Positions 33,617 through 41,472 of a stretch of 64,000 nt of DNA are shown here, piece after piece. The position numbers and the translations under genes were made by a program. Position 1 is the first letter of the stretch. Every line of letters starts with the position of its first letter. The notes beneath the pieces are model-generated. The model was not told the DNA's origin and did no database searches. It worked only from the letters and a program-made list of their open reading frames with translations. The stretch comes from Gemmatimonadota bacterium (GTDB lineage Bacteria > Gemmatimonadota > Gemmatimonadetes > Gemmatimonadales > Gemmatimonadaceae), in NCBI GenBank assembly GCA_003134685.1, contig PLCA01000016.1, forward strand, positions 118,406 to 182,405, read 5' to 3'.

Positions 33617-36352
33617 ATGATCATTCTACGTGCGTCCAGGTGCCTGGCTGCACTTTCGGTTCTCGCCGCCTCACACGCAGTCGCTGCGCAGAACCCCTCC
33701 TATCCCGGTCAGCCGCCGGGCCCGCCGACCGCTTCTCCGCCAACACCCGCCCCGGCCACCACCCTTCGTGTCATGCGCGCGACGCGCACTCCGAGCTCCA
33801 TCAACATCGACGGGAAATTGAACGAGCCTGCATGGGCGGCGGCGGTTCCTTCGGGCGATTTCACCCAGAGCTATCCCAAAGTGGGAGCCAAGCCCACCGA
33901 CCCAACCGAAGTGCGCGTGCTCTACGACGACGACGCTCTATACGTTGGCGTCCGAATGTTCGACGCGCGTCCCGATTCGATCGCCGCCCAGCTTGCTCGG
34001 CGCGACGCGTCCGGAATTTATTCGGATTGGCTGCACGTGATGGTCGACTCCTATCGCGACCGTCGGACATCGTTCCGGTTCTCGGTGAATCCGCGCGGCG
34101 TGCAGAAGGATGTTCTGGAGTTCGATGACATCGGGGGCGAAGACATCAACTGGGATGCGGTCTGGCAGGTTGCGACTACGGTCGATTCCCTGGGTTGGAC
34201 CGCCGAGTACAGGATACCGTTCTCGCAGCTGCGTTTTGGGGGAGTGCAGAAAGGTGGGGAGCACATCTGGGGCTTCCAGGTCATGCGCGACGTCGCGCGG
34301 CGGAACGAGCGCGACAGCTGGTCACCGTGGAAGCAGACCGATCCGGGTTTCGTTTCATTCGAGGGCGATCTCGCTGGAATCGTGGACATTCCTACTCCGC
34401 GCCGTCTCGAGGTGATGCCGTACGTGAGCGCCAAACTCACACGTGCGCCGGGTGATCCCGCAAATCCATTCTATCGAGCAAACGACACCAAGCCTTCCGT
34501 GGGAGCGGATTTCAAGTACGGACTTCCAAGCAGCCTCACTCTCACTGCCACCGTCAATCCGGACTTTGGGCAGGTGGAAGTCGATCCCGCGGTCGTGAAC
34601 CTCTCAGCGTATGAAACGTTTTTCCCCGAGAAACGCCCCTTCTTCGTCGAGGGAGCGAACATTTTCAACATCGGTACGATCAACGGCGGCCCATCATACG
34701 TCAATCAACAGATCTTCTACTCGCGGCGAATCGGACGGTCTCCGCAGCGATTCGCCGATGGCGTGTTCGTCGATACGCCCGACGCAACGACGATTCTGGG
34801 CGCCGGCAAAGTGACCGGCAAAGTGGGTGCGTGGACGGTGGGACTTCTCAACGCGCTTACCGGCGAGGAAAAAGCGCGAGTGATCGACGCGTCGAACGTA
34901 GAATCGACAACAGCGGTCGAGCCACTGACGAACTATTTCGTCGGCAGAGTCAGCCGCGACTTCCGCGGGGGAAACACCATCATCGGGCTCGGCGGCACTG
35001 CGGTGAATCGCGATCTGAGCGACACGGTGTTCAAGGATCTGCTGCGCGCGAACGCGGACGTCGGCAGCCTCGATTTCACGCATCGCTGGGCCAATCGGGA
35101 GTGGGCGCTGACGGGCGCACTGTCGAGATCGCTCATCGAGGGCTCGACAGCCGTGATACAAAGCGCGCAGCAGTCGAGCGCAAGGTATTACCAGCGTCCG
35201 GATGCAGACTACCTGAGCCTCGATCCCACCGCGAACTCGCTCTCGGGCTACTCGACCAAGCTGGGACTCAATAAATCAGGAACCTGGTCGTTCGCCGCGA
35301 CGGCGAAGGACATCAGCCCGGGATTCGAGGTGAACGATCTCGGATTCATGGGGCGCGTCGACTACCGCAACATCGGCGCGAGTGGATCGTACAACAACGT
35401 CGAGCCAGGGAAGCTGCTCAGAGGCTACAACCTGTATCTGGGGACGAATCACGCCTGGAATCACGGGGGCGACAAAATCTGGACGAGCATCTTCAACCAG
35501 ATGACCCTCAACCTGACGAATCTCTGGTCCATTTACAGCGGCGCCGAATACGATCCGAGCGCGATCGACGATCGTCTCACTCGAGGAGGGCCGCGCGGCC
35601 GTCAGCCGACGCAGTGGGGCGCCTGGACGGAGATCATCACCGACAAGCGGAAGGTCGTGTCGTACGATGTCTACGCAGATTACTACGGTGACGAAGCCAA
35701 AGGCTACGCCAAGGATGTGAACTTCGGCGTCGACATCCGGCCCAGCTCCTCAGTTCACGTAATCGTGACGCCTTCCCTGTCCCTCTATCACAACACCATC
35801 CAGTTCGTGCAGGGAACGGGCGACGCGCTGGCGACCAGTACTTACGGACGGCGCTACATTTTCAGCGACATCTTCCAGACGACGTTGTCGGCGACGACTC
35901 GCGTCGAGTGGACTCTGTCGCCTCTCCTCTCGTTCCAGCTCTACGCACAACCCTTTGCGTCCGCCGGCCGCTTCAAGGGATTCAAGGAGCTGGCGACGCC
36001 GGGAACGCAGCAGTACGCGGTCTACGGACGGGACAACGGCAGCACAATCACGCCAGTTCCCGATCCAATCACGGGAAAGATTGTATCCTATGTGGCGGAT
36101 CCGGACGGGCCCGGCGTCGCGCCCGCGTTTTCGATCGGCAATCCCGACTTCCGCACCCACTCGCTGCGGGGCAACGCGGTGGTGCGCTGGGAGTATCGTC
36201 CCGGCTCGGCTCTCTTCTTCGTGTGGCAGCAGCAGCGCGAGGACTTCCTGCCGTTCGAAGGTGACTTCCAGACTGGCCGGGAGGCGAAGGGAATCTTCGG
36301 TCGCCCGAGCAACGTCTTCCTCGTAAAGGCAACGTACTGGTTCGCCCGGTGA
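33617..36352 (+). CDS. DUF5916-type protein: CBM9-like domain plus outer-membrane beta-barrel
   Basis: 911 aa with a signal peptide (CLAALSVLAASHAVAAQ) and a Pro/Thr-rich linker. Residues about 55-250 resemble the carbohydrate-binding CBM9-like fold (SSINIDGKLNEPAWAAAVPS, VLYDDDALYVGVRMFDARPD, WTAEYRIPFSQLRFG). The rest matches the DUF5916 barrel: VNPDFGQVEVDPAVVNLSAY, ETFFPEKRPFFVEGANIF, and a C-terminal end in NVFLVKATYWFAR. Such proteins sit in the outer membrane; the substrate is unknown but is often linked with glycan or peptide uptake. The sigma/anti-sigma pair lies 111 bases upstream on the same strand and might control it. Confidence 0.88.
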   Translation: MIILRASRCLAALSVLAASHAVAAQNPSYPGQPPGPPTASPPTPAPATTLRVMRATRTPSSINIDGKLNEPAWAAAVPSGDFTQSYPKVGAKPTDPTEVRVLYDDDALYVGVRMFDARPDSIAAQLARRDASGIYSDWLHVMVDSYRDRRTSFRFSVNPRGVQKDVLEFDDIGGEDINWDAVWQVATTVDSLGWTAEYRIPFSQLRFGGVQKGGEHIWGFQVMRDVARRNERDSWSPWKQTDPGFVSFEGDLAGIVDIPTPRRLEVMPYVSAKLTRAPGDPANPFYRANDTKPSVGADFKYGLPSSLTLTATVNPDFGQVEVDPAVVNLSAYETFFPEKRPFFVEGANIFNIGTINGGPSYVNQQIFYSRRIGRSPQRFADGVFVDTPDATTILGAGKVTGKVGAWTVGLLNALTGEEKARVIDASNVESTTAVEPLTNYFVGRVSRDFRGGNTIIGLGGTAVNRDLSDTVFKDLLRANADVGSLDFTHRWANREWALTGALSRSLIEGSTAVIQSAQQSSARYYQRPDADYLSLDPTANSLSGYSTKLGLNKSGTWSFAATAKDISPGFEVNDLGFMGRVDYRNIGASGSYNNVEPGKLLRGYNLYLGTNHAWNHGGDKIWTSIFNQMTLNLTNLWSIYSGAEYDPSAIDDRLTRGGPRGRQPTQWGAWTEIITDKRKVVSYDVYADYYGDEAKGYAKDVNFGVDIRPSSSVHVIVTPSLSLYHNTIQFVQGTGDALATSTYGRRYIFSDIFQTTLSATTRVEWTLSPLLSFQLYAQPFASAGRFKGFKELATPGTQQYAVYGRDNGSTITPVPDPITGKIVSYVADPDGPGVAPAFSIGNPDFRTHSLRGNAVVRWEYRPGSALFFVWQQQREDFLPFEGDFQTGREAKGIFGRPSNVFLVKATYWFAR

Positions 36353-36697
36353 CGGGTAGAAGCCGTACCTGACCCGCGGCTGCGCCGCGTCGACATTGCG
36401 GAGATCGATACCGCGTTCTACGATCGCAGCTACACGATGAACACGATGGTGGATCTGACCTATGCCACGTCTGGCGACGGTAGCGCGACTTGGCGCTCGG
36501 TGCGCGTATCGAAGTCCAGCTTCGACCCTTCGGCGTTCGGCGTGCCGGACGGGTTGGGCGTCCGTCCGTTCATCGGCGACTACAGTGGAATCGTGTCGCT
36601 GGCGAGAACCGCCGGAATGACCTGGACCGGTGCCGGAAAAACGTTTGGAACTCTTCCGACGAATCTCGAGATTTTCTTCGCAAGCGTCACACCCTGA
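36353..36697 (+). pseudogene. 3' remnant of a sialidase/BNR-repeat-like gene
   Basis: An open frame of about 114 codons starts directly after the DUF5916 stop without a start or ribosome site. It reads like the C-terminus of an exo-sialidase/BNR-type secreted protein: AFYDRSYTMNTMVDLTYATS, GSATWRSVRVSKSSFDPSAF, VRPFIGDYSGIVSLARTAGM, PTNLEIFFASVTP. Asp-box-like GDGSATW and the RPFIGDY segment are the clues. An intrinsic terminator follows 43 bases after its stop. I read it as the end of a gene whose 5' part was lost when the DUF5916 gene came to lie here. Confidence 0.6.
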
Positions 36698-36740
36698 TTC
36701 GGTGAGCTCGTCGCGCGACTCCCGCGCGAAAGGTGAGGGA

Positions 36741-36774
36741 TCCCGGCGCCCCGAATGGCGCCGGGATTTTTCTT
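36741..36774 (+). terminator. Intrinsic terminator
   Basis: ATCCCGGCGCC pairs with GGCGCCGGGAT across the loop CCGAAT, followed by TTTTTC. It closes the DUF5916/sialidase-remnant transcript. Confidence 0.88.
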
Positions 36775-36841
36775 TGTGATTTCTACACGGCTGCCCATTG
36801 AATCGTCACATATATTTGTGATTAGTAAACCCGGAGCCACG

Positions 36842-37153
36842 ATGCCGATGGATGAAAAACCGAGCAAGAACGAAGACGAGTATTTCGGCAAGAAAAACCT
36901 CGAGATCATCCACGAGATGCGCGTGAAGCTGGACGCCGAGCGCAAGAAGGCCGAGCGCAAAGCGCACCACAACAAGTGCCCCCGCTGTGGTGCCGACCTC
37001 AAGGAGCAGCACGCCGAGCACGTGAGGATCGACGAATGTCCCGAGTGCGGCGGCATCTGGCTCGACAAAGGTGAGCTCGATCAGCTGCGGCGCGTCAACC
37101 GCTCGCGCGGAGTATCGGGAGGTGTGCTCGGCTCGCTGTTCCGGCGCGGTTGA
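36842..37153 (+). CDS. Zinc-ribbon (zf-TFIIB-like) protein
   Basis: 103 aa. A charged, helical N-terminal half (NLEIIHEMRVKLDAERKKAE) is followed by a zinc ribbon with CPRCGADL and CPECGGIWLDKGELDQLR, the typical zf-TFIIB signature (CxxC...CxECxGxWLDxGEL). A Gly/Arg tail (GVSGGVLGSLFRRG) ends it. GGAG lies eight bases before ATG 36842. The function of this family is unknown; nucleic-acid or protein binding is likely. Confidence 0.87.
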   Translation: MPMDEKPSKNEDEYFGKKNLEIIHEMRVKLDAERKKAERKAHHNKCPRCGADLKEQHAEHVRIDECPECGGIWLDKGELDQLRRVNRSRGVSGGVLGSLFRRG

Positions 37154-37195
37154 TGGATCGGCCGGCGGACGTTCGAATTATTCCCTGACAACGGC

Positions 37196-38770
37196 CTACC
37201 CGCAGCTCCGCGCGATACGCCTCGCCGCCGGGGAGTGGGGGAAGAGTGACAATGCCTGCTGGGCGTAACCGCGTGCGACCTGGCAGTGCCCACGACGCGA
37301 ATAAAGCTCCGCCACGCGAAGATTGATGCGGTAGCTCCCGGGATCCCACAGCGCGCCCGTTACCCAGCCAGCCGTATACGCCCCGCGACCAACCGCGGTC
37401 ATTGCCATGGTCTGCGTCACGCTTCGGGCGGTCGAAAGCAAAGACAACAAGAGCAGCGCCGTTGCCGCGAGTCCCAACGACTTGGAGGAGACCTTCACCT
37501 CACGCGCATTTCGACGAATTCCGCTCGTAGCGCCGAGGATGCTCCACACCATGAAGGAGGGAGCCGCGAGGACGAGCACCACGTCGAAAGCACTGACCAC
37601 CATCGTCGTCACGACCGTTCCAGCCAACACGCATTGGGCGAGTACGGCATCCGGGTCCGGCAGTTCGCTCCAGCACCTGAGCGCGCTGAAGAAAAGAATT
37701 ACAAACGCTCCCAACAACGCCACAGTGGGAATGAACCCGCGCTCGGACACGAATGCGACCCAGTCGCTGCTCGGCCAAGGGTTCGCCGTCATGCCGTCAT
37801 CGGCTAGCGACCGGTCATTCGAAGGGGCAAAGCGAACGTACTCCACCGGCCAGTTGCCGGGGCCGACTCCAAATACGGGATTGGACGTTGCCATACGCAA
37901 CGAGTTCTGGTACTGCGCCAGGCGCCCGCGCCCGCTTCCACTTTTATAGTCCACCATGCCGCGCGCCGAATCCAGATAGGGTGATTCGCTGTTCCAGTTG
38001 AGGGTATTCGGCAGCGCAATCGCCGCCATTCCCCCGATTGTCGCCGCGAGAGTTAGGCGCGCGAAGCGGCCACCGATCTTGCCGTCGCGCCAGTATTTCC
38101 TGGATGCGATCATCGGCACGAGAAGCACTATCCCGAAGGCGGCAACGGCGAGCCATGCTGCTCTCGATCGCGATAGCACCAGAGCCGCGCCCAGCACCGC
38201 GCCACCAAGCGAGCCGAGCAGAGCGCCAAATGGTCGCCGCGCGGTGACAGTGCACCAAACCAGCGACGGCAATCCAATCACGGCCATGTGCGCTACGAAA
38301 TTCCGGTTGCCGAGTGTGCCGCCCGGCGCCCGGTTGGCGCTGAAATATTCCATCTCGAGTCCGTATGCCTGCGCCAGCGAAAGCGCGGCCGCGCACACTG
38401 CCGCGATCGCCGCGGCCACAAGAATCGGTCGGTATGAGCCGCGCTCGGCCACAGAGCGCGCTCCCCAGAAGACGATTGCGCCGGAGATGCTTATGGCGAC
38501 GGAGCGCTGGGCTGCCCAGTGGTTGGTGGCGAAGATCGCCGAAGCGACGCTCCAGAGCAGGAAGAGCGCGAGCAGGCCATCTACGAGATCAAAGGAGAGC
38601 GACCGTCGCCGCGCCACGAGCATCAATGCGATGATCAGCGCAGCCACGTGCAGCACGAGCTCCTTCGGCACGAAGTACCGATCGAGCTCGAACACCTTGT
38701 ACGGGAGGGCGGCAATCACTGCCAGAACCAGCCCTGCCTGAATGAGCAGCCTGATCATGCGGTCCGTCAT
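37196..38770 (-). CDS. O-antigen ligase / pilin glycosyl-ligase-like membrane protein
   Basis: 524 aa with about ten transmembrane helices (for example LIQAGLVLAVIAALPYKVF and VLHVAALIIALMLVA). The Wzy_C-type core lies near residues 150-290: GGTLGNRNFVAHMAVIGLPS, LVLSRSRAAWLAVAAFGIVL, and a large periplasmic loop with NPVFGVGPGNWPVEYVRFAP. The C-terminal 70 residues form a TPR-like helical pair. Such proteins transfer lipid-linked glycans to lipid A or, in the TfpO/PglL group, to pilin. It lies downstream of a type IV pilin gene on the same strand, separated by a terminator. Confidence 0.82.
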   Translation of the reverse strand: MTDRMIRLLIQAGLVLAVIAALPYKVFELDRYFVPKELVLHVAALIIALMLVARRRSLSFDLVDGLLALFLLWSVASAIFATNHWAAQRSVAISISGAIVFWGARSVAERGSYRPILVAAAIAAVCAAALSLAQAYGLEMEYFSANRAPGGTLGNRNFVAHMAVIGLPSLVWCTVTARRPFGALLGSLGGAVLGAALVLSRSRAAWLAVAAFGIVLLVPMIASRKYWRDGKIGGRFARLTLAATIGGMAAIALPNTLNWNSESPYLDSARGMVDYKSGSGRGRLAQYQNSLRMATSNPVFGVGPGNWPVEYVRFAPSNDRSLADDGMTANPWPSSDWVAFVSERGFIPTVALLGAFVILFFSALRCWSELPDPDAVLAQCVLAGTVVTTMVVSAFDVVLVLAAPSFMVWSILGATSGIRRNAREVKVSSKSLGLAATALLLLSLLSTARSVTQTMAMTAVGRGAYTAGWVTGALWDPGSYRINLRVAELYSRRGHCQVARGYAQQALSLFPHSPAARRIARSCG

Positions 38771-38801
38771 CCGGGAAATATGCTTCCCTCAGGGAAATAT
38801 G

Positions 38802-38836
38802 AAAAAAGCCCCGCTCGGTTTGAGCGGGGCTTTTTT
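38802..38836. terminator. Bidirectional intrinsic terminator after the pilin gene
   Basis: AAAAAAGCCCCGCTC paired with GAGCGGGGCTTTTTT around GGTTT. It isolates the abundant pilin transcript from the ligase gene that follows. Confidence 0.92.
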
Positions 38837-38855
38837 CAGCATTCTCAGCACTTCA

Positions 38856-39224
38856 TCAGGTGCAGACGATCGCGCCAGTGGAGTTGTCGCAGGTCTTTGC
38901 GGACTGCGAGTGGGTCGCGGTGGCGGTCCAGCCCATTGGCGGACCAGCAACGATCACGGCGGTGATCGTCACATTCTGCGACGGGGTGAAGCCCTGGAGC
39001 GAGGCGGGGCTCGCCGCGACACCAGCGAAGTAGGCGCCGTTGTTGTCTGCAGCGTACTGCTCTTCATAGGTCGCCAGGTTGCGAAGATCCGACTTCATCG
39101 CCGCGACGTAAGCCTTGTCCTTCGTATTGGCGAATTTCGGGATCGCAATCGCGGCAAGAATGCCGATGATGACGACTACGATAAGAAGCTCAATAAGGGT
39201 GAAACCTTTCTTGTTGGTCTTCAT
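38856..39224 (-). CDS. Type IV major pilin-like protein, copy 1
   Basis: 122 aa. A short basic leader (MKTNKKG) ends at the prepilin-peptidase site Gly7/Phe8; the mature N-terminus FTLIELLIVVVIIGILAAIA carries Phe1 and Glu5. Then comes the standard helix IPKFANTKDKAYVAAMKSDL and a small C-terminal domain of about 60 residues closed by a Cys pair (TCDNSTGAIVCT). Mature length about 115 residues is short for a pilin and resembles pilins of Geobacter or Myxococcus relatives. AGGACC precedes the ATG by about 8 bases. Two paralogues occur at 49804 and 63392, but only this copy lacks the secreted partner gene. No pil assembly gene is in the window. Confidence 0.95.
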   Translation of the reverse strand: MKTNKKGFTLIELLIVVVIIGILAAIAIPKFANTKDKAYVAAMKSDLRNLATYEEQYAADNNGAYFAGVAASPASLQGFTPSQNVTITAVIVAGPPMGWTATATHSQSAKTCDNSTGAIVCT

Positions 39225-39736
39225 TTTGGAGGTCCTGTGATTTGGTTAATCGACGCGCACAGCCGATAGTTGCGTAGCACTGGAGTCAGGCTTCATCGGA
39301 AGGGTGGGTGCTCGAGGCCATCTCGGCACATCCTGGTGGCGTCGAACTGCGTCTTTTTCCTAGAGCATACGCTACACTGAAAAGACGCCGTATTCGTCCA
39401 GTCGGCAACACCATTTCAGCGCGCGGCGTCGCGATTTTCCGCCAAGAATTGTGCCTCCGGCCACGCGCGGGATCACGATGATCAAAATGTTACAGCGGCT
39501 GGTCAATTTTGTCCGGGGAACTACCGAAAAGGCGGCTACCGTCAGTGACGATTGCGGTTTGGTGAATTGGGCATGACGATTTCTTCAGACTTCGGTGTGA
39601 CGCCTTGACGTCATTTTTCCGGATTGGCTCGCGTAAACAACGGCCCACGATTCCGATACCTGACGTAGACAATGTGCGACGGCGCACGATTGTAGCGTTC
39701 TGACGTTTCCCGTCTGAACCCCAACTGCCCGTCAGC
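39225..39736. other. 512-base intergenic region upstream of the pilin and of the transposase-like gene
   Basis: The region holds no gene I can support. It is lower in G+C than its flanks. A hairpin GCGTCTTTT/AAAAGACGC lies around 39343-39382 and could be part of the pilin promoter or leader, since it precedes the pilin start by about 120 bases on the minus strand. Between two divergent genes, one of them IS110-like, it is also where any element end or guide-type RNA would be expected, but I can show none. Confidence 0.5.
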
Positions 39737-40618
39737 ATGGCAATCGCGCTCAACGAATTTCCCGCGACTCCTCACGAGACGTACGCTGGCTCGGATCTTC
39801 GACTCCTGTATCAGCTGTTCGAGGAAGCGCAGAGATCCCGCATCGCGCACGGCGAGCGACTGCGCGCGATCCTCCAGGGGAGATCCTTTCCCCGTCTAGT
39901 CGGCAGCATAGGAGACGCCGATCCCCTTCTAAAGGCGATCGGGCAAGGGGAGACAGCCGGAGCGCCCAGAATCCTGGAAAGAGCCTATTCACGCGCCGTC
40001 GACGACGAGGCATCCGCCGCGGCCGCGCTACGCGAAACCATCGAGCAGCATCCGGCCTGGCCATGGTTGTCGAACATCACGGGCATTGGGCATCTGCTCG
40101 CGGCCCGGCTGCTGTCCAGGCTCGATGTTACTCGCGCGGAAACACCATCCGCTTTCTGGGCGTACTGCGGGCTGGGAACGATACCGGGCGCTGCTTATCG
40201 GTGCGCGCGATGCAGGCTGGAACTTGCGTATCCTCTCGGCTATGAGGTTCCCGCGACGCATCGGGCGCTGGCTGGGAGGCGAGAATGTCCAGGCGAGCTC
40301 GAGGCGGTTGCCGACAATCAGGCGACGCGTGTCGCTCCACGGCGCGGCACTCTGGGAGGGCGAGCCGGCTATGACGCGCAGGCGCGCATATCGTGTTATC
40401 TGATTGGCTTGTCGATGCCCAGATGCAGGAGTGAGTACCGGTCGTTCTACGATTCGGCACGCGCGAAGCTCGCCGTTTCGCGACCGGGATGGACCCCGAA
40501 GCGCTGCCATCTCACGGCGCTTCGCAAGATGGAGAAGACGTTCCTGCGCGATTTCAGGCTTGCCTGGCGCTCCGCCGTCAACATGCCCGTGGTACCACCC
40601 TACTTTCCCCGGATGTGA
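39737..40618 (+). CDS. Stand-alone Transposase_20 (IS110/IS116/Piv-type) protein
   Basis: 293 aa. Residues 20-110 are helical (LLYQLFEEAQRSRIAHGERL); residues 112-148 carry the helix-hairpin-helix motif of the Transposase_20 domain (SNITGIGHLLAARLLSRLDV, SAFWAYCGLG). A Cys-containing insertion follows (CARCR at 156-160, Cys184). The end matches the rest of the domain (YDAQARISCYLIGLSMPRCR, SEYRSFYDSARAKLA). The N-terminal RuvC-like DEDD domain of IS110 transposases and of the pilin invertase Piv is missing, as far as I can see. No terminal repeats or insertion-site duplication are obvious. It may be a domesticated or partner protein rather than an active element. Confidence 0.75.
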   Translation: MAIALNEFPATPHETYAGSDLRLLYQLFEEAQRSRIAHGERLRAILQGRSFPRLVGSIGDADPLLKAIGQGETAGAPRILERAYSRAVDDEASAAAALRETIEQHPAWPWLSNITGIGHLLAARLLSRLDVTRAETPSAFWAYCGLGTIPGAAYRCARCRLELAYPLGYEVPATHRALAGRRECPGELEAVADNQATRVAPRRGTLGGRAGYDAQARISCYLIGLSMPRCRSEYRSFYDSARAKLAVSRPGWTPKRCHLTALRKMEKTFLRDFRLAWRSAVNMPVVPPYFPRM

Positions 40619-40640
40619 AAACCCAAAGTGTGCGTTTGAG

Positions 40641-40706
40641 CCGTGCTAACCGATGCCTATGTCTGCGAGTCACCCAATCAACCTGAGCGAAAATCGGTTA
40701 GCACGG
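40641..40706. repeat. 14-bp inverted repeat with 38-base loop
   Basis: CCGTGCTAACCGAT (40641-40654) and ATCGGTTAGCACGG (40693-40706) are perfectly complementary. It lies between the convergent Transposase_20 gene and the response regulator gene. There is no T tract, so it may be a rho-independent stop of a weak kind, an element end or a protein-binding site. Confidence 0.6.
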
Positions 40707-40722
40707 CCGCGCACGCGGACCG

Positions 40723-41472
40723 TTATCTCTGAAAACGGTAGCCCGCTTTCCGCACGGTGATGAGGTGGCGAGGCTGCGCGGGGTCAGGCTCCAGTTTGTT
40801 CCGGAGCCTGGCGACGTGCTGATCCACGGTGCGTGAGGTTACGCCAAGACTGTAGCGCCAAACCTGCCGCATGAGTGTTTCGCGGGAGACGATGCCCCCG
40901 CCGGACTCGATGAGAAACGACAGGAAGTCGAACTCCATCGGGCTCAAGTCGACCTGCTTTCCTCCGCGCAGGACCGTTCTCGTTTTCAGATCCACGACGA
41001 CGTCGCTGAATCGGTGCAGCGAGACTCGCGCGGCGACGTCGCCCGCTAATCCTCTCGCGGCAGGCGCCAGGCGTCGTATGATCGCCTCCACACGTGCCAG
41101 AAATTCGAGCACGCCAATCGGCTTGACGACGTAATCGTCGGCTCCTATGCGGAACCCCTGTACCTTGTCCACTTCCTGGTCGCGCGCGGAGAGAATGAGC
41201 ACCGCCGCGGCTCCGCCGTGCGCGCGGTAGCGTCGAAGCACCTCGAAGCCATTCAAACCCGGGAGCATCAGGTCGAGCACGATCAGATCGGGGTTGTTCT
41301 GGCTCAGCCAGGCGAGGCCCTCGTTCCCGTCGGTGACGCACTCGACCTTGTAGCCCTCGACCTCGAGACTGGTTCGAAGACCGAGCGCAAGCGTCTCGTT
41401 ATCCTCGAGAATCAGAATTGAGCGGTCGACCGCGACATCGCTGGTTCCGGGTGGCTGCCAGGCGTTCGTCAT
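40723..41472 (-). CDS. OmpR-family response regulator
   Basis: 249 aa. The receiver (about 17-130) has the acidic pair in ILILEDNETLALGL, phospho-acceptor Asp67 in DLIVLDLMLPGLNGF and Lys in ADDYVVKPIG. The winged-helix domain (about 150-247) ends with SRTVDQHVARLRNKLEPDP and HLITVRKAGYRFQR. The N-terminal 16 residues are an extra tail. It overlaps the histidine kinase gene by four bases (ATGA), so both form a two-component system; the target genes are not evident, though SusC starts just upstream in the opposite direction. Confidence 0.95.
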   Translation of the reverse strand: MTNAWQPPGTSDVAVDRSILILEDNETLALGLRTSLEVEGYKVECVTDGNEGLAWLSQNNPDLIVLDLMLPGLNGFEVLRRYRAHGGAAAVLILSARDQEVDKVQGFRIGADDYVVKPIGVLEFLARVEAIIRRLAPAARGLAGDVAARVSLHRFSDVVVDLKTRTVLRGGKQVDLSPMEFDFLSFLIESGGGIVSRETLMRQVWRYSLGVTSRTVDQHVARLRNKLEPDPAQPRHLITVRKAGYRFQR

